Shown: positions 22,198 through 35,421 of the stretch, one piece after another
Layout: each line of letters opens with the position of its first letter
Position numbering within the stretch: the first letter of the stretch is position 1
Source of the DNA: Cryptomeria japonica
Taxonomy: Eukaryota; Streptophyta; Pinopsida; Cupressales; Cupressaceae
Length of the DNA stretch: 64,000 nucleotides
NCBI RefSeq assembly: GCF_030272615.1
Contig: NC_081406.1
Span: 461,800,072-461,864,071 of the forward strand
Reading direction: 5' to 3'
Program-made: the position numbers and the translations under genes
The notes under the pieces: generated by a model
Seen by the model: only the letters and a program-made list of their open reading frames with translations
What the model was told of the DNA's origin: nothing
Database searches by the model: none

Positions 22198-23785
22198 TGA
22201 TGGGATGGGGAATGGGATAGACTAGCCTAGTCTATGCTCTTGGATCCTTTCTTTGGATCACTGGGTGTTCTAACCACCCCTAGGGTCTCTAGGACTTCCT
22301 CTTCTTGTGGAATCCCCTGACCTTGCCCAATCCACCCACCAACAACTTGAAAAACTACTCCTAAGGTCTCACCTACTCATGAGTTTCAAGGAACCCTTAC
22401 TTAGCCTAATAAGGGTTTGGCTTGTTCCACACCTTCCCAGGTCTTAGAAAGGATAGGTTAAGTCTAATACATGGTTTTTCCACCCATTCATGTTCCCCCA
22501 AGAGGTTTCAAGCTTCCTACCCCTTACCGATTTCATAATTTTGTCTTTTTCCTACAAAATAGGGCTACAAGGATTGTGACCAATTAGGCCTCCTACCTGG
22601 TCCTTTAGGGCTCCCTCTTGCAAATGATGCATTTTCTTGTGAAACCTCCCAAAATACCTACTATTAATTTGGCAAGGACTCAAGGATTTTCTAATTTTCA
22701 GGCCTCCAAGTGTCCATACACTGCCCTAGGTGGATTTTAAGGTTTTTAAGGGTTTTTAAGAAGGTTTTTTAGGCCTGTCAGGGTCACAGTGTAGGTTTTG
22801 TTCTCTTTCCACCTTGTCTAGATTGGTGTAAGCTCCTCCTTCACAAAAATGGTGGTCCACTCACTCCTCTACAACTCCACCAAAGTGTGCCTCCTCCTCT
22901 GACCTTCCTTGTTGTCCAAGACCTCTGCAACTTAACCCTTACTAGCCGGGCACTGTCTAGTCTCGCCTAGGAGTGGGTCTTTAAATATCCTCCCTGCATC
23001 TTCAAGGGCCTTGATTTCTTTGTACTATATTAGTAGGTCTATACTCTCATTCCCCATGGTTTCATGGTGATTCCACAATGGGGAATGGAGTTATGAGCCC
23101 ATTGACATAAACCAGTCCAAAACTGGACAGTGAGAAGCAAGTTTACAAACTATTTACAAACAGACACAACCTACAAAACAAAACCTAATCTAAATGCTCA
23201 CAATGAAATTAAATACACCATACAAGACACTCCACATAGTTTTTCTTGAAAATCATACATTAACAATCTTCTTTTACTCCATTTGTGCCGACTGGCAACA
23301 AAATTGCAGTCGCAGTCAAGTCACTTTGCTTGGGCCATATAAAATCTGACATCCAACCCATTATCTTAGGGTTTGCAACTACCTATACTACCCTTTCCTT
23401 AGTTTTTGTGCCCATATTTGGGTTGTCCATGCTAAACTAAATATTTTGACCACTAGGTGGAAAAGTTGCTTGACAACTTTTAAAAGTTGTCATGCAACTT
23501 TTGAGCAACTTTCTCAATGTTGCTTTTCTTGACTCCTAGACCCACATTGGGCTAACCTAAGGACACCACCATGATATGAAGGACCCCTAAACACCTCAAA
23601 GGCATACATACCCTCTATTTTCAAGAAAATCTCAATCTTGACTTATGACCCTAAGACCACAAGTAGGACCATAACTAAGACCAATGAGCACATGGCTCTT
23701 ATTGTATATACAATGGCTTCTTGAAGAAGCAAGAACACAATCAAAAGAAAATGGTTGGAGCCCTTTGAAGGGTGCTCCTACACCA
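22198..23785 (-). repeat. Gypsy 1 5' LTR (1588 bp)
   Basis: Same ends as 15913-17511 (TGATGGGATG...CTACACCA), with scattered substitutions and small indels between the pair. It contains the palindrome at 23461-23502. Confidence 0.94.
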
Positions 23786-23790
23786 CATCG

Positions 23791-24703
23791 GTAGAGGTTT
23801 ATTGAAGATCCTTGATGTAATGCATGAGTTTTGTTGGTGCAACTTCTAGAAGGGATTCAGGATGCTGACACTGATTGTGGTCGTGCCTTGTGTGATTGGT
23901 GTCATTAATTTGATGTGTGTGGATCTTATTTAGGTCTGGTGCTATCTAGGTTATAGACTGGTTTGCATGTAACAGGTTGGTGGATCCTCTGATGTGCTTC
24001 CAATATATTTTATTGATTAGATGATATTTATTTGGCCTTAAGCCGACATGCTTTATGATTTTTTTTTAGGATTATGTAATGGATCTATTGAACTATCATT
24101 TGTGAGGGTGACCTAATTGGTTAGGTCCTAGGTTGGTATAAATATATGTAAGATCTCATTGTAGATCATGTAGGCAAGGATCGAATAATATAATTATCAT
24201 TTGTGCAGAGGATTTGGTCGATCATAGGTGATCGAGTTTGGTTTATGCAAGAGGTTTTAGACCTCCCATATTGAGCTTAACCAGAACTATAATCTGATAT
24301 GTTTGATGCTATCAATGACAATTATTCTTTCTAGATGGTAGTCCAAATATCTTGAGGTAGTTGACATCTTTGTAGTTAGTGAGAGTCCATTGTGATGAGC
24401 AGTGCGCTCTAGGAAGTGTTCCTTCCTACATGTGCAAGCCCCTATTGTAATCATATACTTGCTGCAGAAGTATCATCTGACTGTGGGTAGGGTTTTCCAC
24501 CATGGTTTTTTCCTTTCTAGGTTTTCCACGTACAAATTATGGCATTATGTGTTATTGATGCATGGTATTGATTCTTGAGTTTTCATTTATGCTTTAATGC
24601 TTAATCAGTTATACTATTATAAGATTTTAAGTGCTTTAATTCACATAATCTGTTAACAACTGATTCACCCCACCCTCTCAGTTGTTCTCTGGTTATCCTA
24701 ACA
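23791..24703 (+). repeat. Copia B 5' LTR, second part
   Basis: Continues the LTR after Gypsy 1 and its duplicated CATCG; ends ATCCTAACA before the PBS. It has the conserved blocks GCGCTCTAGG, CTACATGTGCAAG, then CCCCTATTGTAAT, TTTTCCAC and CTGATTCACCC shared with C and NA. Confidence 0.88.
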
Positions 24704-24705
24704 AT

Positions 24706-24717
24706 TGGTATCAGAGC
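24706..24717 (+). other. Copia B primer-binding site
   Basis: TGGTATCAGAGC, an intact initiator-Met PBS, 2 nt after the LTR. Confidence 0.9.
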
Positions 24718-24761
24718 CTGGTCCTCTTTTTGTATAAGTTTAACCACTTGAGGAAGATCCT

Positions 24762-26376
24762 ATGGCAACTAATAGTTCAACTCATTTTTTCTGGAAGGAC
24801 AACCCTAGGATTGATGGACGAAACTATGGAGTATGGAAGATTCAGATTGAGACTTATTTAAGATGCATTGGAAAGAAAATTTGGGAAATAACTCAGAATG
24901 GTTACACTCCTCATAATCCGGCATGTGGCATTCCTGCACCGACAACCTTGGATAAGAACATTGAGAATGACTGCAAAGCTAGAGAAGCCCTCTTAAGCAC
25001 CTTATCAGATTAGAAAATCATGGGACTAGCAGACAAATCATCAGCAAAAGATATATGGAACAAGTTGGAGACTCTGAATGAAGGTGATCCTATTGTTAAA
25101 TTTGCAAAACTTGAATGTTATCGGGTAAGATGTGAAAGCTTGAAGATGGAGGAAGATGAAATATTTTTTGCATTCATGGGAAGGGTAAATGAAATTGTAT
25201 TAAGGATTCAATGTTCTGGTGGATCTTTGAGAGAGGAAGAGATTGTTTCAAAAGTGTTAAGGGTTTTTCCATCGGCATATAAGATGAAGGTAACCGCAAT
25301 TAATGAGCTAAGAACCATGCCTAATTCTTTCATCAATAGAGATACTCTTGTTGGGAAAATATCTGCTTTTGAGCTTGAGGAATTTGGTCTTCCTGGAGCT
25401 ACAAAAATTGATACTACATTTAAGGCATCTACATCATCAGCCAACAAGCAAGATTGGAAAGTGTTGTATGCAAAGGAATTAGAAGAGATCAGGAAAGAAG
25501 ATGAAGAGCTTGAGAAACTTGAAGCTCTATTTGGTAGAAGGACACCTAAAGGTCCATCAGGAAGTAAGTATGAAGGAAAATCTCCTTTCAAATGTTTTGC
25601 ATGTAATAAGATAGGTCATTTTGTATCTAGATGTCCTGAAAGGAATTCAAAATTGGAATAAAGAGAAAGAAGATCTTTTAAGCCTAACCCTGAATATCAG
25701 ATCAAGAATAAGTATAGGAAATACAAAAATAAATCATGCTACTATGCTGATGAGGAAGGAATAACTGATGACTCAAAAGGAGAACCGGCGGGAGATTCAA
25801 CTAGTGGATCTAGAAATGGAAAAGACTGGGTATTTTATGCTATGAAGGAAGATGATCCAAAATCAGTTATCAAAAATGGGGAAAAGGCCCTTGCAGCAAA
25901 AGTTGAAGACATAGATGAATGGGTAATAGAAAGTGGATGTTATCATCGTATGATAGGTGACAAAGGGAAGTTTCTAACCCTGCAAGAATTTGATGGTGGT
26001 CAAGTCATATTTGGTAATAACAAGGCATGTATGATCAAAGGAAGAGGAACCATTTCATTGGATGGTAAGTATCACACTGATAATGTTTATTATGCCGAAG
26101 GTTTGAACCATAATATTTTGAGTGTAAGATAGTTGGTAGACAAAATATTTCAATTACAATTCAAGGATGGAAAGTGCAAAATCATTAACAAATCAGGATT
26201 GGAGACTACAACTGGTACACAGACAAAAGGTAACATCTTTCATTTAAACTTCGGTGAAAATACATATTTGAGTACACAAATTGATGAAAGTTGGCTATGG
26301 CATAAGAGGTTGTGTCGTGTAAATTTTGATTGCATTGTAAATATCGATTCAACTAAGGCAGTTAGAGATTTACCTA
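24762..26376 (+). pseudogene. Copia B gag-protease-integrase start
   Basis: A single frame from ATG 24762 (MATNSSTHFFWKDN). The gag core has NYGVWKIQIETYL, IWNKLETLNEGD and ELRTMPNSFINRD, then a CCHC knuckle CFACNKIGHFVSRC near 25595. The protease signature is WVIESGCYHRM, with Glu where the catalytic Asp is expected, so it is probably dead. The integrase zinc finger begins with WLWHKRLCRVNFDC. In-frame stops lie at 25011-25013, 25659-25661 and 26130-26132. The frame is cut at DLP by the 26377-30284 insertion and continues at 30290 in the same frame. Confidence 0.88.
26372..26376. repeat. TSD ACCTA of the 3.9 kb insertion (second copy 30285-30289)
   Basis: ACCTA flanks both ends of 26377-30284; excision with one copy restores the Copia B frame. 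Confidence 0.92.
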
Positions 26377-29300
26377 TGTAAAGACGTAAATCATTCTAGC
26401 TTTAATAATAAAACAAAATACTATTTATTCTTAAATAAACTCATAATTCCTTAATAAGTCTATTTCATTCCACTTTTCCTTCCATAGCTTCATTTGATCA
26501 TTCCATTTATATCACAATAAACTCAAAATCTCTATAAAAGATAAATATTCTTCATTCAATAAATCGATATAAGTAGAATCTCAATCATACAGTACTTAGG
26601 CTTTTCAAAATACCTTAAGTTCAATAACAAAAGAATACAAAGTAAAGGATGAGATGCATCCTTTGATCTATAATCCAAGCTATCTTCAATGTAATCTTTA
26701 GAATGAAGATGAGAACAAGATTCATGTGCTTTTTCCACCCAACCTTTAAGCTTACACTTCCCCGGAATTCTTGGTCAATCAAGAATACCTGACCCTGCAC
26801 GAACTGCTGAGCAAAAAGAATTCGATAGACAAGATGGAATCTGGTGCATGCCTAGAACAATACATGCATTTTTAATTTTCTAATTCCGTTAAGAAAAAAG
26901 AAAGATCAATCAAGGATTTGGTAGAGTGGATAAATAAATAAATCCATCTATTTCAATGGTCAATTGGTTACAACGCCGAGTATAATGCCATGCATAAGAA
27001 TAAAATATAGTTTGGAAAAAGAAAACTCTCTCTATAACCCACATTCGGCACCCGTCCTGGAAGGTAACTTTTCCCACAACACAAACATATCTAGCTTCCT
27101 AATGTTAATCATAATGAATACATAAAAGACAATCTTTCATTAAATAGATATAGAAGAAAAAAATCTTTCATTTGCAACTAATTATATCTATCAAGAAAAT
27201 AATTTCTCGTGGACGACAAATAAATCTAAAAAGAAAACAATCTTTTGCTTCTATCTTTCAAGTAAATCAAAGACAAGAATTAAATATAAGAAGGTGTAGC
27301 ACATGTATGTATCTTTACATAAAAAATGAATAAAAAATGAGTACACATTCTTTTATTCAATTATCAAAACATTTAAATAGCATAATCATTAACTTGCATT
27401 CTATTTCTTATGGTTTTGAATTTCCACATTTATATCGCCCAATTTCTCTATCTTTCCATGTGGTTTGGTTTGTCTACCTCTTTTCTCAAATAACATATTT
27501 AGTTTGATACTAAAATATGATTTTTCATGATTTATCAATTCAACTAGCTAATTTTACTAATTTTTCATAACAACATTTAACATGATGAAAATTCATTACT
27601 TGCATACCTATATGGCTTTTCAAATGAGATACCCAATAATCATCTTAACTTCTAATGCATGGATCAAATTCGGGAGTGTAATTCTTTTCTTCACGCAATC
27701 AAAATAAGCTTCAATATCTAATAATTGATTATCCTAATATTTCATCTTCTTTGTGGTTCAAATTCAAATTTTATAAAGCACAAACTCTCTCTATTCCCTT
27801 GCTCCGTTTCTAGAGGATTTTGTGATCTAATTTCTATGAGTTACACTATGTTTATCAACAAACCTTAAGAAAATATTTCATTATTTCATCTTTATTTACA
27901 TGAACGTATTTTAAAGTAATTTAAAGTAGTTTCATATTAGGAAATAAAATATCATGATTCTAATTCCTTCATTTGATTATTGTATAAATCTGAACAGAAT
28001 AGAACATTCTTTTATCTTTTAGATCTCTACAACAAAACTTGCTAGAATAGAGCCTACCTCTTAAATACGATCCAAGTCTGTTATGATCACTGATTACATC
28101 TCCCAAAACTATCTTCAATACATCCAGATTCCAATGCTTTTTCCCTCTACAATATTCTATCTCATGAGTTGTCTCTCTTCTCTACTTACTACTCTATATT
28201 CTCTGAAATTCAATGCTAAATATGAGATGATCATCACCAATCTTTTATGACTGGTCATAATACTCCTAAATCTCCAATTCTTTTCTCTTCCACATTCCAT
28301 TCTCTAGTCCTTTGTTGTATGTGTGTCCTTCTCTTCAAATTCGGTGGTCTATATATAGTGTATAAATCTACCTTCTTTCCTATTTTTGGGCCCTCTCTCT
28401 TAGTCATGACATATTTGTCTTGACACCACTACTAGTTTGGTGTCTTACATACTCTATAACAATAGTTTCTCATTACACCATGCAACACGTCTAAGAAATA
28501 TTTGGCCATGTAGGGCTAGTTCTAACTTTAATCTCCACGTAATTCTTCAAACACATCATGGTGTTCTTTGCAAAATACATGCTCATCTCAAACAATTCAT
28601 CGTGCTTAACATTCCTTGAAGAATTTGTCTTCATTTCAAACACTAAAATTATGTTTGACACATGGTAGATTTATTATAGACTCCTTGCAAATCAGTACCA
28701 AGTTATAGTGGCATTTAAGTCTTATTCCAAGTTGACTTTACTAGTAATGACTTCCATATAACATGAAAAGTTTATTAAATTAACTTCTTATGTGACACCA
28801 CACTACACATGTCGTTCAAAGATATTAATATCAGTGGTTTTTTGTGGGCTGGTAACCCATGGTTTTCACCACGTACTGCATTGTCCATAGCTTGGTCAAT
28901 GTGGTCAAAGGAAACTAAATATGCAACATTGTCAATAAGGAAATTAAAAAAGGGAGGAGTGGTCGGTGGTAATACCGACCCCTCCCTATAAATATGGGGA
29001 GTGGCCAATATTACTATCGACCTCCCTCATTTAACATTTACTTTGCATTAATAAACCGCCACCTTGCCTATAGCATAATACTTAAAATCTGACACCATTC
29101 AGTTAATATGCCATTTAATTAGATCACTAGTTATTATCTTATCTTATATATTTATATATATACATACACACACACATATATATACACACATACATATATA
29201 CACACACACACACACACATATATATATATGCATATATATACACACACACACATATATATATACATATATATATACACATATATATACATATATATATACA

Positions 29301-29391
29301 CATATATATACATATATATATACATACATATATATATATATATACACATATATATACATACATATATATATATATATACACATATATATAC

Positions 29392-29476
<85 letters not shown>

Positions 29477-29491
29477 AACACACACACACAT

Positions 29492-29530
<39 letters not shown>

Positions 29531-29547
29531 AACACACACACACAGAG

Positions 29548-29596
<49 letters not shown>

Positions 29597-30284
29597 CAAA
29601 TAAAATTTCACAAAGCAAAATAATCAAATTTCATAAATAATCAAATATGTTTTTTATATATCATAATTACATACGTATATACATGTATATGATTGAATCA
29701 CTATTCAAACTCATATACATATATAAACGTAAAATTAATAAATATATATATAGTAGTAAACTAATTAATATATTGTTTCACCCATTCATATATATCTTCA
29801 TAAAAAGAACATATAAACATAGGGTCAATATTCATTTTTAAATCATTAACAATTTACATCTCTTTTAACAATAAAGCATAATATTTCACAATCACTAATT
29901 AAATTCAAGTCTAATTATATCACAAACTCCAATTATATATCAAATGCATGCATAAGTATTCTAAAGTGGTGTGTATGATTCCATTTATTCTAGCAAAGTC
30001 CATGAGCTAAGACAACTCTACCTGAACCTTGTTCTCATCTTCATCTGCATTCACCTATTCTTGCATTCACTTGCACTCAATTTATCATTAGCAACGACAA
30101 TCCCCAATAATAAAAATAATACCGATCATTCAATTGCACTTACAAAAAATAATATAAATCATTTATTTGCATTTTAATTTCTTTCACATTATCATCTAAT
30201 TCCTCTAAAATTTCCCATTTCATTTGCGAAAAATAAACATTATTTTCCTAATTAAATAATTATGGATAAATAGGGTTCATGACA
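26377..30284. mobile_element. 3.9 kb TG...CA insertion; probable solo LTR
   Basis: Ends TGTAAAGACG and TTCATGACA, flanked by ACCTA. These ends resemble the Gypsy 2 LTR (TGTAAGGACC...TCATGACA). I found no coding motif, internal LTR copy, PBS or PPT, so a solo LTR of a long-LTR gypsy family is the simplest reading; a non-autonomous element with short LTRs is the alternative. Long frames here are low-complexity artefacts. A TATAAATATGG box near 28986 may be a promoter. It holds the microsatellite at 29151-29593. Orientation is unknown. Confidence 0.75.
29151..29593. repeat. Compound (TA)n/(CA)n/(TG)n microsatellite
   Basis: About 440 bp of alternating TA and CA runs, a pure TA tract from roughly 29408 to 29473, then TA followed by a pure TG run ending at 29593. 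CA on the left and TG on the right of TA tracts makes it partly self-complementary. Frames of Tyr-Ile or Thr-His repeats here are not genes. Confidence 0.95.
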
Positions 30285-30289
30285 ACCTA

Positions 30290-31169
30290 GGATTGTGAAG
30301 CCTCATAATCCGATATGTAAATAATGTCAATTGGGTAAGCAAATCAGAACTCCTTGTAAGAGCATACCTGATAAATCTAATGATGTTCTTGATTTGATTC
30401 ATACTGACCTATGTGGTCCTACTAATACAAGAAGCTTTCAAGGAGATAGATATTTCATGTTAATCATTGATGACTATTCTAGAATGATGTGGGTTGCTCT
30501 TCTAAGGGAGAAATATGAAGCCTTTGAGAAATTCAAGATCTTTAAAGCTATGGTTAAGATAGAGACGGGAATGAAAATCAAGTGTCTGAGATTAGATCAA
30601 GGTGGTCAATTCACATCTGACAAATTTAACATCTATTGTAAGAAAAATGGCATTAGGAGACAATTATCTGCACCCCAGACACCTTAGAAGAATGACATTG
30701 CGGAAAGAAAGAACAAAACCATTCTAGATGTAGTCATAAACATGATGATGGAAGCTAATTTGCCTCATATCTACTAGAGAGGAGTAGGTACAATGGTTTA
30801 TACATTCAACAGAGTTAATATCAAGGGAGATACTGGTAAGACACCTTACAAATTATGGTTTGGTCATTCTCCTACTCATAACTATTTCAGAATCTTTGGA
30901 AGTAAGTGTTATATCAAAAGAGATGATTCCATTGGAAATTTTGACCCTAGATGTGATGAAGGAATATTTCTTGGCCATTCAACTAAAAGAAAAACATATA
31001 GATGTTATAAAAAAAGATTGCAGATAATTGTGGAGAGTACTAATGTGAAAGTGGATGAGCAGTACAAAGACCAAGCTAAATCTTATGACAATAAATCAGT
31101 AGTGGAATTGATCATAACTGAGCTGGTAGTGCCTATACTAGAACATAATACTCAACCAATTACCCTGGT
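30290..31169 (+). pseudogene. Copia B integrase
   Basis: Continues from 26376: end of the HHCC zinc finger (PHNPICK, in-frame stop, CQLGK), then the catalytic core with LIHTDLCGP, LRLDQGGQF and DIAERKNKT (D,D,E positions present), GKTPYKLWFGHSP and the C-terminal NFDPRCDEGIFLGHST. In-frame stops fall near 30335, 30687 and 30778. It ends in the integrase-RT linker at ITLV, where the Copia C 5' LTR starts; B resumes at 61944. Confidence 0.88.
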
Positions 31170-32350
31170 TGTTGTCCATTTGGTGGAATTGATTATGTGT
31201 TGCATTGATGTTTTGTCATTGATGTCAACACTAGATGTTTGGATGCTTTATCAGCACCCTTCTGGTCCCGGTAGGTTGAGTGGTTTTTGGTTAACTTGGA
31301 TCTGACATGATTTGGTTAACTCTGGTATAATCTGGTGATGGAATTGGCTTGTTCATAATTCCTATACTCATATTTTGTTAGTTGGGTTTGATCTGGTGAT
31401 TGGATGCTATCCTGCTTACACAGAAGATTGGTTTATGGTTTCGGTGAGGGTTTCACCGATAGATCTTTTGGTGGAGATCTTTGATGAATTGCATAAGTGG
31501 TGTTGGTGCAGCTTCTAATAGATTTTTAGGATGTTGTTGGTAATCTTGTTCGATACTTGGCATTTGGAGATCATTGCTAAAGAGTGTGGACCTATACTTG
31601 GTCCCAGTTGATCTAGGTTATGGACCGACATTAATTTAACATGTGGATAGGAATTATTGTTGTATTTTCGGGATGTCTTTTGTTTTATTCTAAGGTCGAC
31701 ATAGTTTGTAATGATTTAATTAGTTCATTGTCTCATAGCTGACCTAATTGTTTATGGTTGAGGGTTTGTATAAATAATATGTAAGATCTCATTGTAGATC
31801 ATCATGGTTTTTTAAGAGGTCATGGTCAAGGAATGTGATATGTGAATATTGTAATATCATTTAGATAGAGGAGTTGGTCGATCAATGGAGATCAAATTGG
31901 ATTTGTAAGAGGATTTAGTCCTTCGGTATTGAGCTTAACTGGAACTCTACTTAGGCATAGGAGATGTTATCTTTTGCAGTTCAACACCTTTGGATTGTAG
32001 TCTGGATTTGTATGTAGTTAGTGAGACTCCTTTTGTGATGAGGAGTGTTCTCCAGGTTGTTGGCATTCCTACAAGTGTATGCCCCTTCATTATAAATTCA
32101 CATACTTACTACAGAAGTATTATCTGATTGTGGGTAGGCTTCCCACTGTGGTTTTTCCCTTTACCAGGTTTTCCATGTATAAATCTTGGTGTTGTGTGGA
32201 TGGCTTTTATTCTGTGATTATTGTTGATTCTTAATTGGATTAACTTCTATTCTGGTACTGTTGTTTTGAATTGATAATGCTTTCGGTAATTTGTGACAAC
32301 TGATTCACCCCCCTCCTCAGTTGTCTTCCTCTTATCTGAACTGTCTAACA
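31170..32350 (+). repeat. Copia C 5' LTR (1181 bp)
   Basis: TGTTGTCCATTTGG...GTCTAACA. It matches 53733-54586 plus 61736-61943 block for block; the 3' copy has a deletion near 54005-54045. Confidence 0.9.
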
Positions 32351-32352
32351 AT

Positions 32353-32363
32353 TGGTATCAGAG
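32353..32363 (+). other. Copia C primer-binding site
   Basis: TGGTATCAGAG then ATTTGG: iMet-type PBS, 2 nt after the 5' LTR. Confidence 0.85.
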
Positions 32364-32408
32364 ATTTGGTCCTCTTTGCAGAAAGCTTAATTGCTTGAGG
32401 AAGATCCT

Positions 32409-35400
32409 ATGGCAACTAACAGTTCAAGTTCATCCAGATATTTTGGAGCTATTGCTCAAAAGGATATACTGAGGCTTGAAGGAACAAATTACATAGTATG
32501 GAAGATTCAGATGGAGACTGATCTAAGATCTCTTGGCAAGGATATTTGGGAGATCACATAGAATGGTGTCACACCCTTTAATCCAAGATCTAGAAATCCT
32601 CCTTCGATAAACCTAGACAAGGAGCTTGAGAATGATCGTAGAGCAAGAGAAGCCCTCTTGTGTGCACTTTAGAATCAACAAATTATGGGATTAATAAACA
32701 AATCATCTGGAAAGTCTATATGGAATAAATTGTAGACACTTTATGATGGTGACCCTATAGTGAAGATTGCTAAACTTGATGGTTACCGAGTGAGATATGA
32801 AAATATGAAAATGGAAGAAGATGAAAGGATTACTGCATTCATGGAAAGAGTAAATGAGATGGTTATGGGAATTCAATGTTGTGGTGGAACTCTGAGCGAA
32901 GATGAGATTGTTTCTAAAGTCCTGAGAACCCTACCACCAAATTAGAAAATGAAGGCTACTGCTATTAATGAGTTGAGAACAATGGCTAATACATTTATCA
33001 ATAGAGATACTGTGGTTGGGAAACTATCTTCTTTTGAGCTTGAGGAATTTGGACCTTCTAGGGCTATGAAAACTGAACCTTCTTTTCATGCATCTACATC
33101 TACAACCAGTAAGAAAGATTGGAGAGTTTTATATCCAAAAGAATTAAAAGATATGAAGAGAGAATATGAAGAGTTTGAGCAACTTGAGGGACTATTTGTT
33201 AGAAGAGCACCGAAAGGACCAGTAGGAAGTAAGTATGAAGGAAAAACACCTTTTAATTTTTTTGCATGTAATAAGATTGGTCATTTTGCATCTAAATGTC
33301 TTGAAAAGAATTTAATATTTGAAGAAAGAATTAAGAGATCATTTAATCCTAATCAGAATAAATTTAGATTCAATAAAAACAAACTATGCTACATAACAGA
33401 TGAGGAAGGCATTATTGATTCAGATGATGAGCTGGTAGAAGACTTTGCTAGTGGATCAAACAATGGGAAAGAATGGGTACTCTTGGCTATCAAGGAAGAT
33501 GATCCGACACTAGAAGAGAATGTACCTCAGGAGAAGGCACTTACTGCTAAAATTGAGGATAAGGATGAATGGGTAATTGGTAGTGGTTGTCCATATCATA
33601 TGACTGGAGATAAAGGAAAGTTTTTGTTTTGGCAAGAAATTGATGGTGGACTAGTTAGATTTGGAGATGACAAGGCATGTATGATTAAGGGAAAAGGAAT
33701 TATATCCTTGGATGGTAAGAACAATAATGACAATGTTTATTATGTTGAAGGTTTGAAGCATAATCGTTTGAATGTAGGACAACTAGTAATTAAGGGATTT
33801 CAATTACAGTTCAAGGATGGAAAATACAAAATCATTAACAAATCTAGCTTGGAGATTGCAACCAGTACGTAGACAAAAGGTAACATATTTTATTTGAACT
33901 TTGATGAGAAGACATGTTTGATTACATAGATTTATGAAAGCTGGTTATGGCATACAAGGTTGTGTCATGTAAATTTTGATTGCATTATGAAGATAGTTTC
34001 AACTAAGGCTGTTAGAGATATACCTAAGATTATGAAGCCCCATAATCTGGTATGTAAAGAATGTCACATGGGTAAATAGGTCAGAACCTCTTTTAGGAGT
34101 ATACATGATTAATCAAATAATATTCTTGATCTTATTCACACTGATTTGTGTGGCCCTGCTAGAGTTAAAAGTTTTCATGGTGATAGATATTTCATGCTAA
34201 TCATTGATGATTATTCTAGAATGATGTGGGTTACTTTTTTGAGAGAAAAATCTAAAGCATTTGAAAAATTTAAAATCTTTAAGGCTAAAGTGGAAATTAA
34301 GATAGGATTGGAGATTAAATGTTTGAGATCAGATCATGGTGGATAATTCACATCGGGTGAGTTTAATAACTTTTGTGATAAGCATGGTATGAGAAGACAA
34401 TTTTCTGCTCTCCGGACACCTCAACAGAATGGAGTTGTAGTAAGGGAAAACAAAACTATCTTGGATATTGTTAGAAAAATGATGATGGAAGAAAATATAC
34501 CTTATATCTATTGGAGAGAAGCAGTTAGTACAATGGTTTATACATTTAACAAAGTACATATCAAAGGAGAAACCGGTAAGACACCTTATGAATTATGGTT
34601 TGGCAATACACCTGTAGTTAAAAATTCCAAAACCTTTGGTAGTAAATGTTATATCGGGAGAGATGATGCTATTGGGAAATTCGATCCTAGAAGTGATGAA
34701 GGCATATTTCTTGGTTATTCTAATGAAAGAAAATCATATAGATGTTATAACAAGAGATTGCAGGAAAAAGTGGAGAGTGCTAATGTCAAAGTAGATGAGC
34801 TGAGAAAAAGTCAAATCAAAATTTATGAGAAGGAATCGATAGTGGAAATGATTATATTTGAACTGGTAGCACATTTATCAGAATAGAGAGTTGAACCAGT
34901 TACTCCGGCAACATCAAAAAATTCTACAGTAACTGAAGAACAGGGAAGAGGAACAGAGAGTTAGAAAACTCCTAGGTATGTGAGATTCAAACATTCTGAA
35001 CATCAAATCATTGGGGATAAGAGCAATGGAGTGATGATAAGAAGAAGACTGGTAACTAATGAGGTGTTGTTAATTTCATAAGTTGAACCAGTATGAGTAA
35101 TTGAGGCATGTAAGATGAATTTTGGTTAAAAGCTATGGAAGAAGAATTAGATCAAATTGAGAAAAATAACACATGGACTTTGGTTCCCCAGCCTAAAAAT
35201 AAAAATGTTATTGGAACTAAATGTGTTTTTAGGAATAAATTGAATGAAGATAGTAAAGTTACAAGGAATAAGGCTAGATTGGTTTTTAAAGGATATTCTC
35301 AGAAGGAAGGAATTGATTATGGAGAAACTTTTGCACATGTAGCTCGGATTGAAGCTGAAAGATTATTTCTTGCCTATGTTTCTTATAAAAAGTACAAGGT

Positions 35401-35416
35401 TTATTAGATGGATGTT
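32409..35416 (+). pseudogene. Copia C gag-protease-integrase-RT start
   Basis: The frame runs from ATG 32409 to 34886, broken only by stops (three before 32760, then 32943-32945, 33870-33872 and others). Gag: IVWKIQMETDL, MEEDERITAFMERVNEMV, knuckle FFACNKIGHFASKC (first Cys lost). Protease: WVIGSGCPYHMT, with Gly at the catalytic Asp. Integrase: WLWHTRLCHVNFDC, LIHTDLCGP, LRSDHGG, QQNGVVVRENKT, RSDEGIFLGYSN. After a shift near 35130 the RT begins: [40 protein letters not shown]. Cut at the copia motif DVKC by Copia D. Confidence 0.88.
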
Positions 35417-35421
35417 AAATG
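35417..35421. repeat. TSD AAATG of Copia D (second copy 42482-42486)
   Basis: AAATG borders TGTTAGGAT on the left and GCCAACA on the right; C's DVKC/AFL junction is restored on removal. Confidence 0.93.

Larger units (their letters stand above)
15913..23785 (-). mobile_element. Gypsy 1: Ty3/gypsy chromovirus, full length, decayed
   Basis: Two LTRs of about 1.6 kb (15913-17511 and 22198-23785), iMet PBS at 22194-22181, PPT at 17523-17512, TSD CATCG. Minus-strand order is gag with zinc knuckle, protease, RT, RNase H, integrase, chromodomain, which defines a chromovirus. Clade is not resolved by eye; the integrase C-terminus (FVMVHLRKDRMQ, AYKVELP) resembles the Reina/Galadriel group. The ORF is broken by stops and two frameshifts. 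Confidence 0.94.

Noticed and set aside
24706-24717. tRNA gene fragment (GGTATCAGAGC words at several places)
   Set aside because: Each copy abuts an LTR end at 2-3 nt spacing and is a primer-binding site, not a folded tRNA gene.
29139-29627. Long open frames of Tyr-Ile and Thr-His repeats on both strands
   Set aside because: They arise from TA/CA/TG dinucleotide repeats, which lack stops in several frames; low complexity, not genes.
15634-32350. Two 'truncated pol | LTR | gag' junctions (15634 and 31170) read as a tandem array sharing LTRs
   Set aside because: Nesting explains them better: the interrupted proteins resume after the inner elements (B at 61944), and inner boundaries have TSDs.
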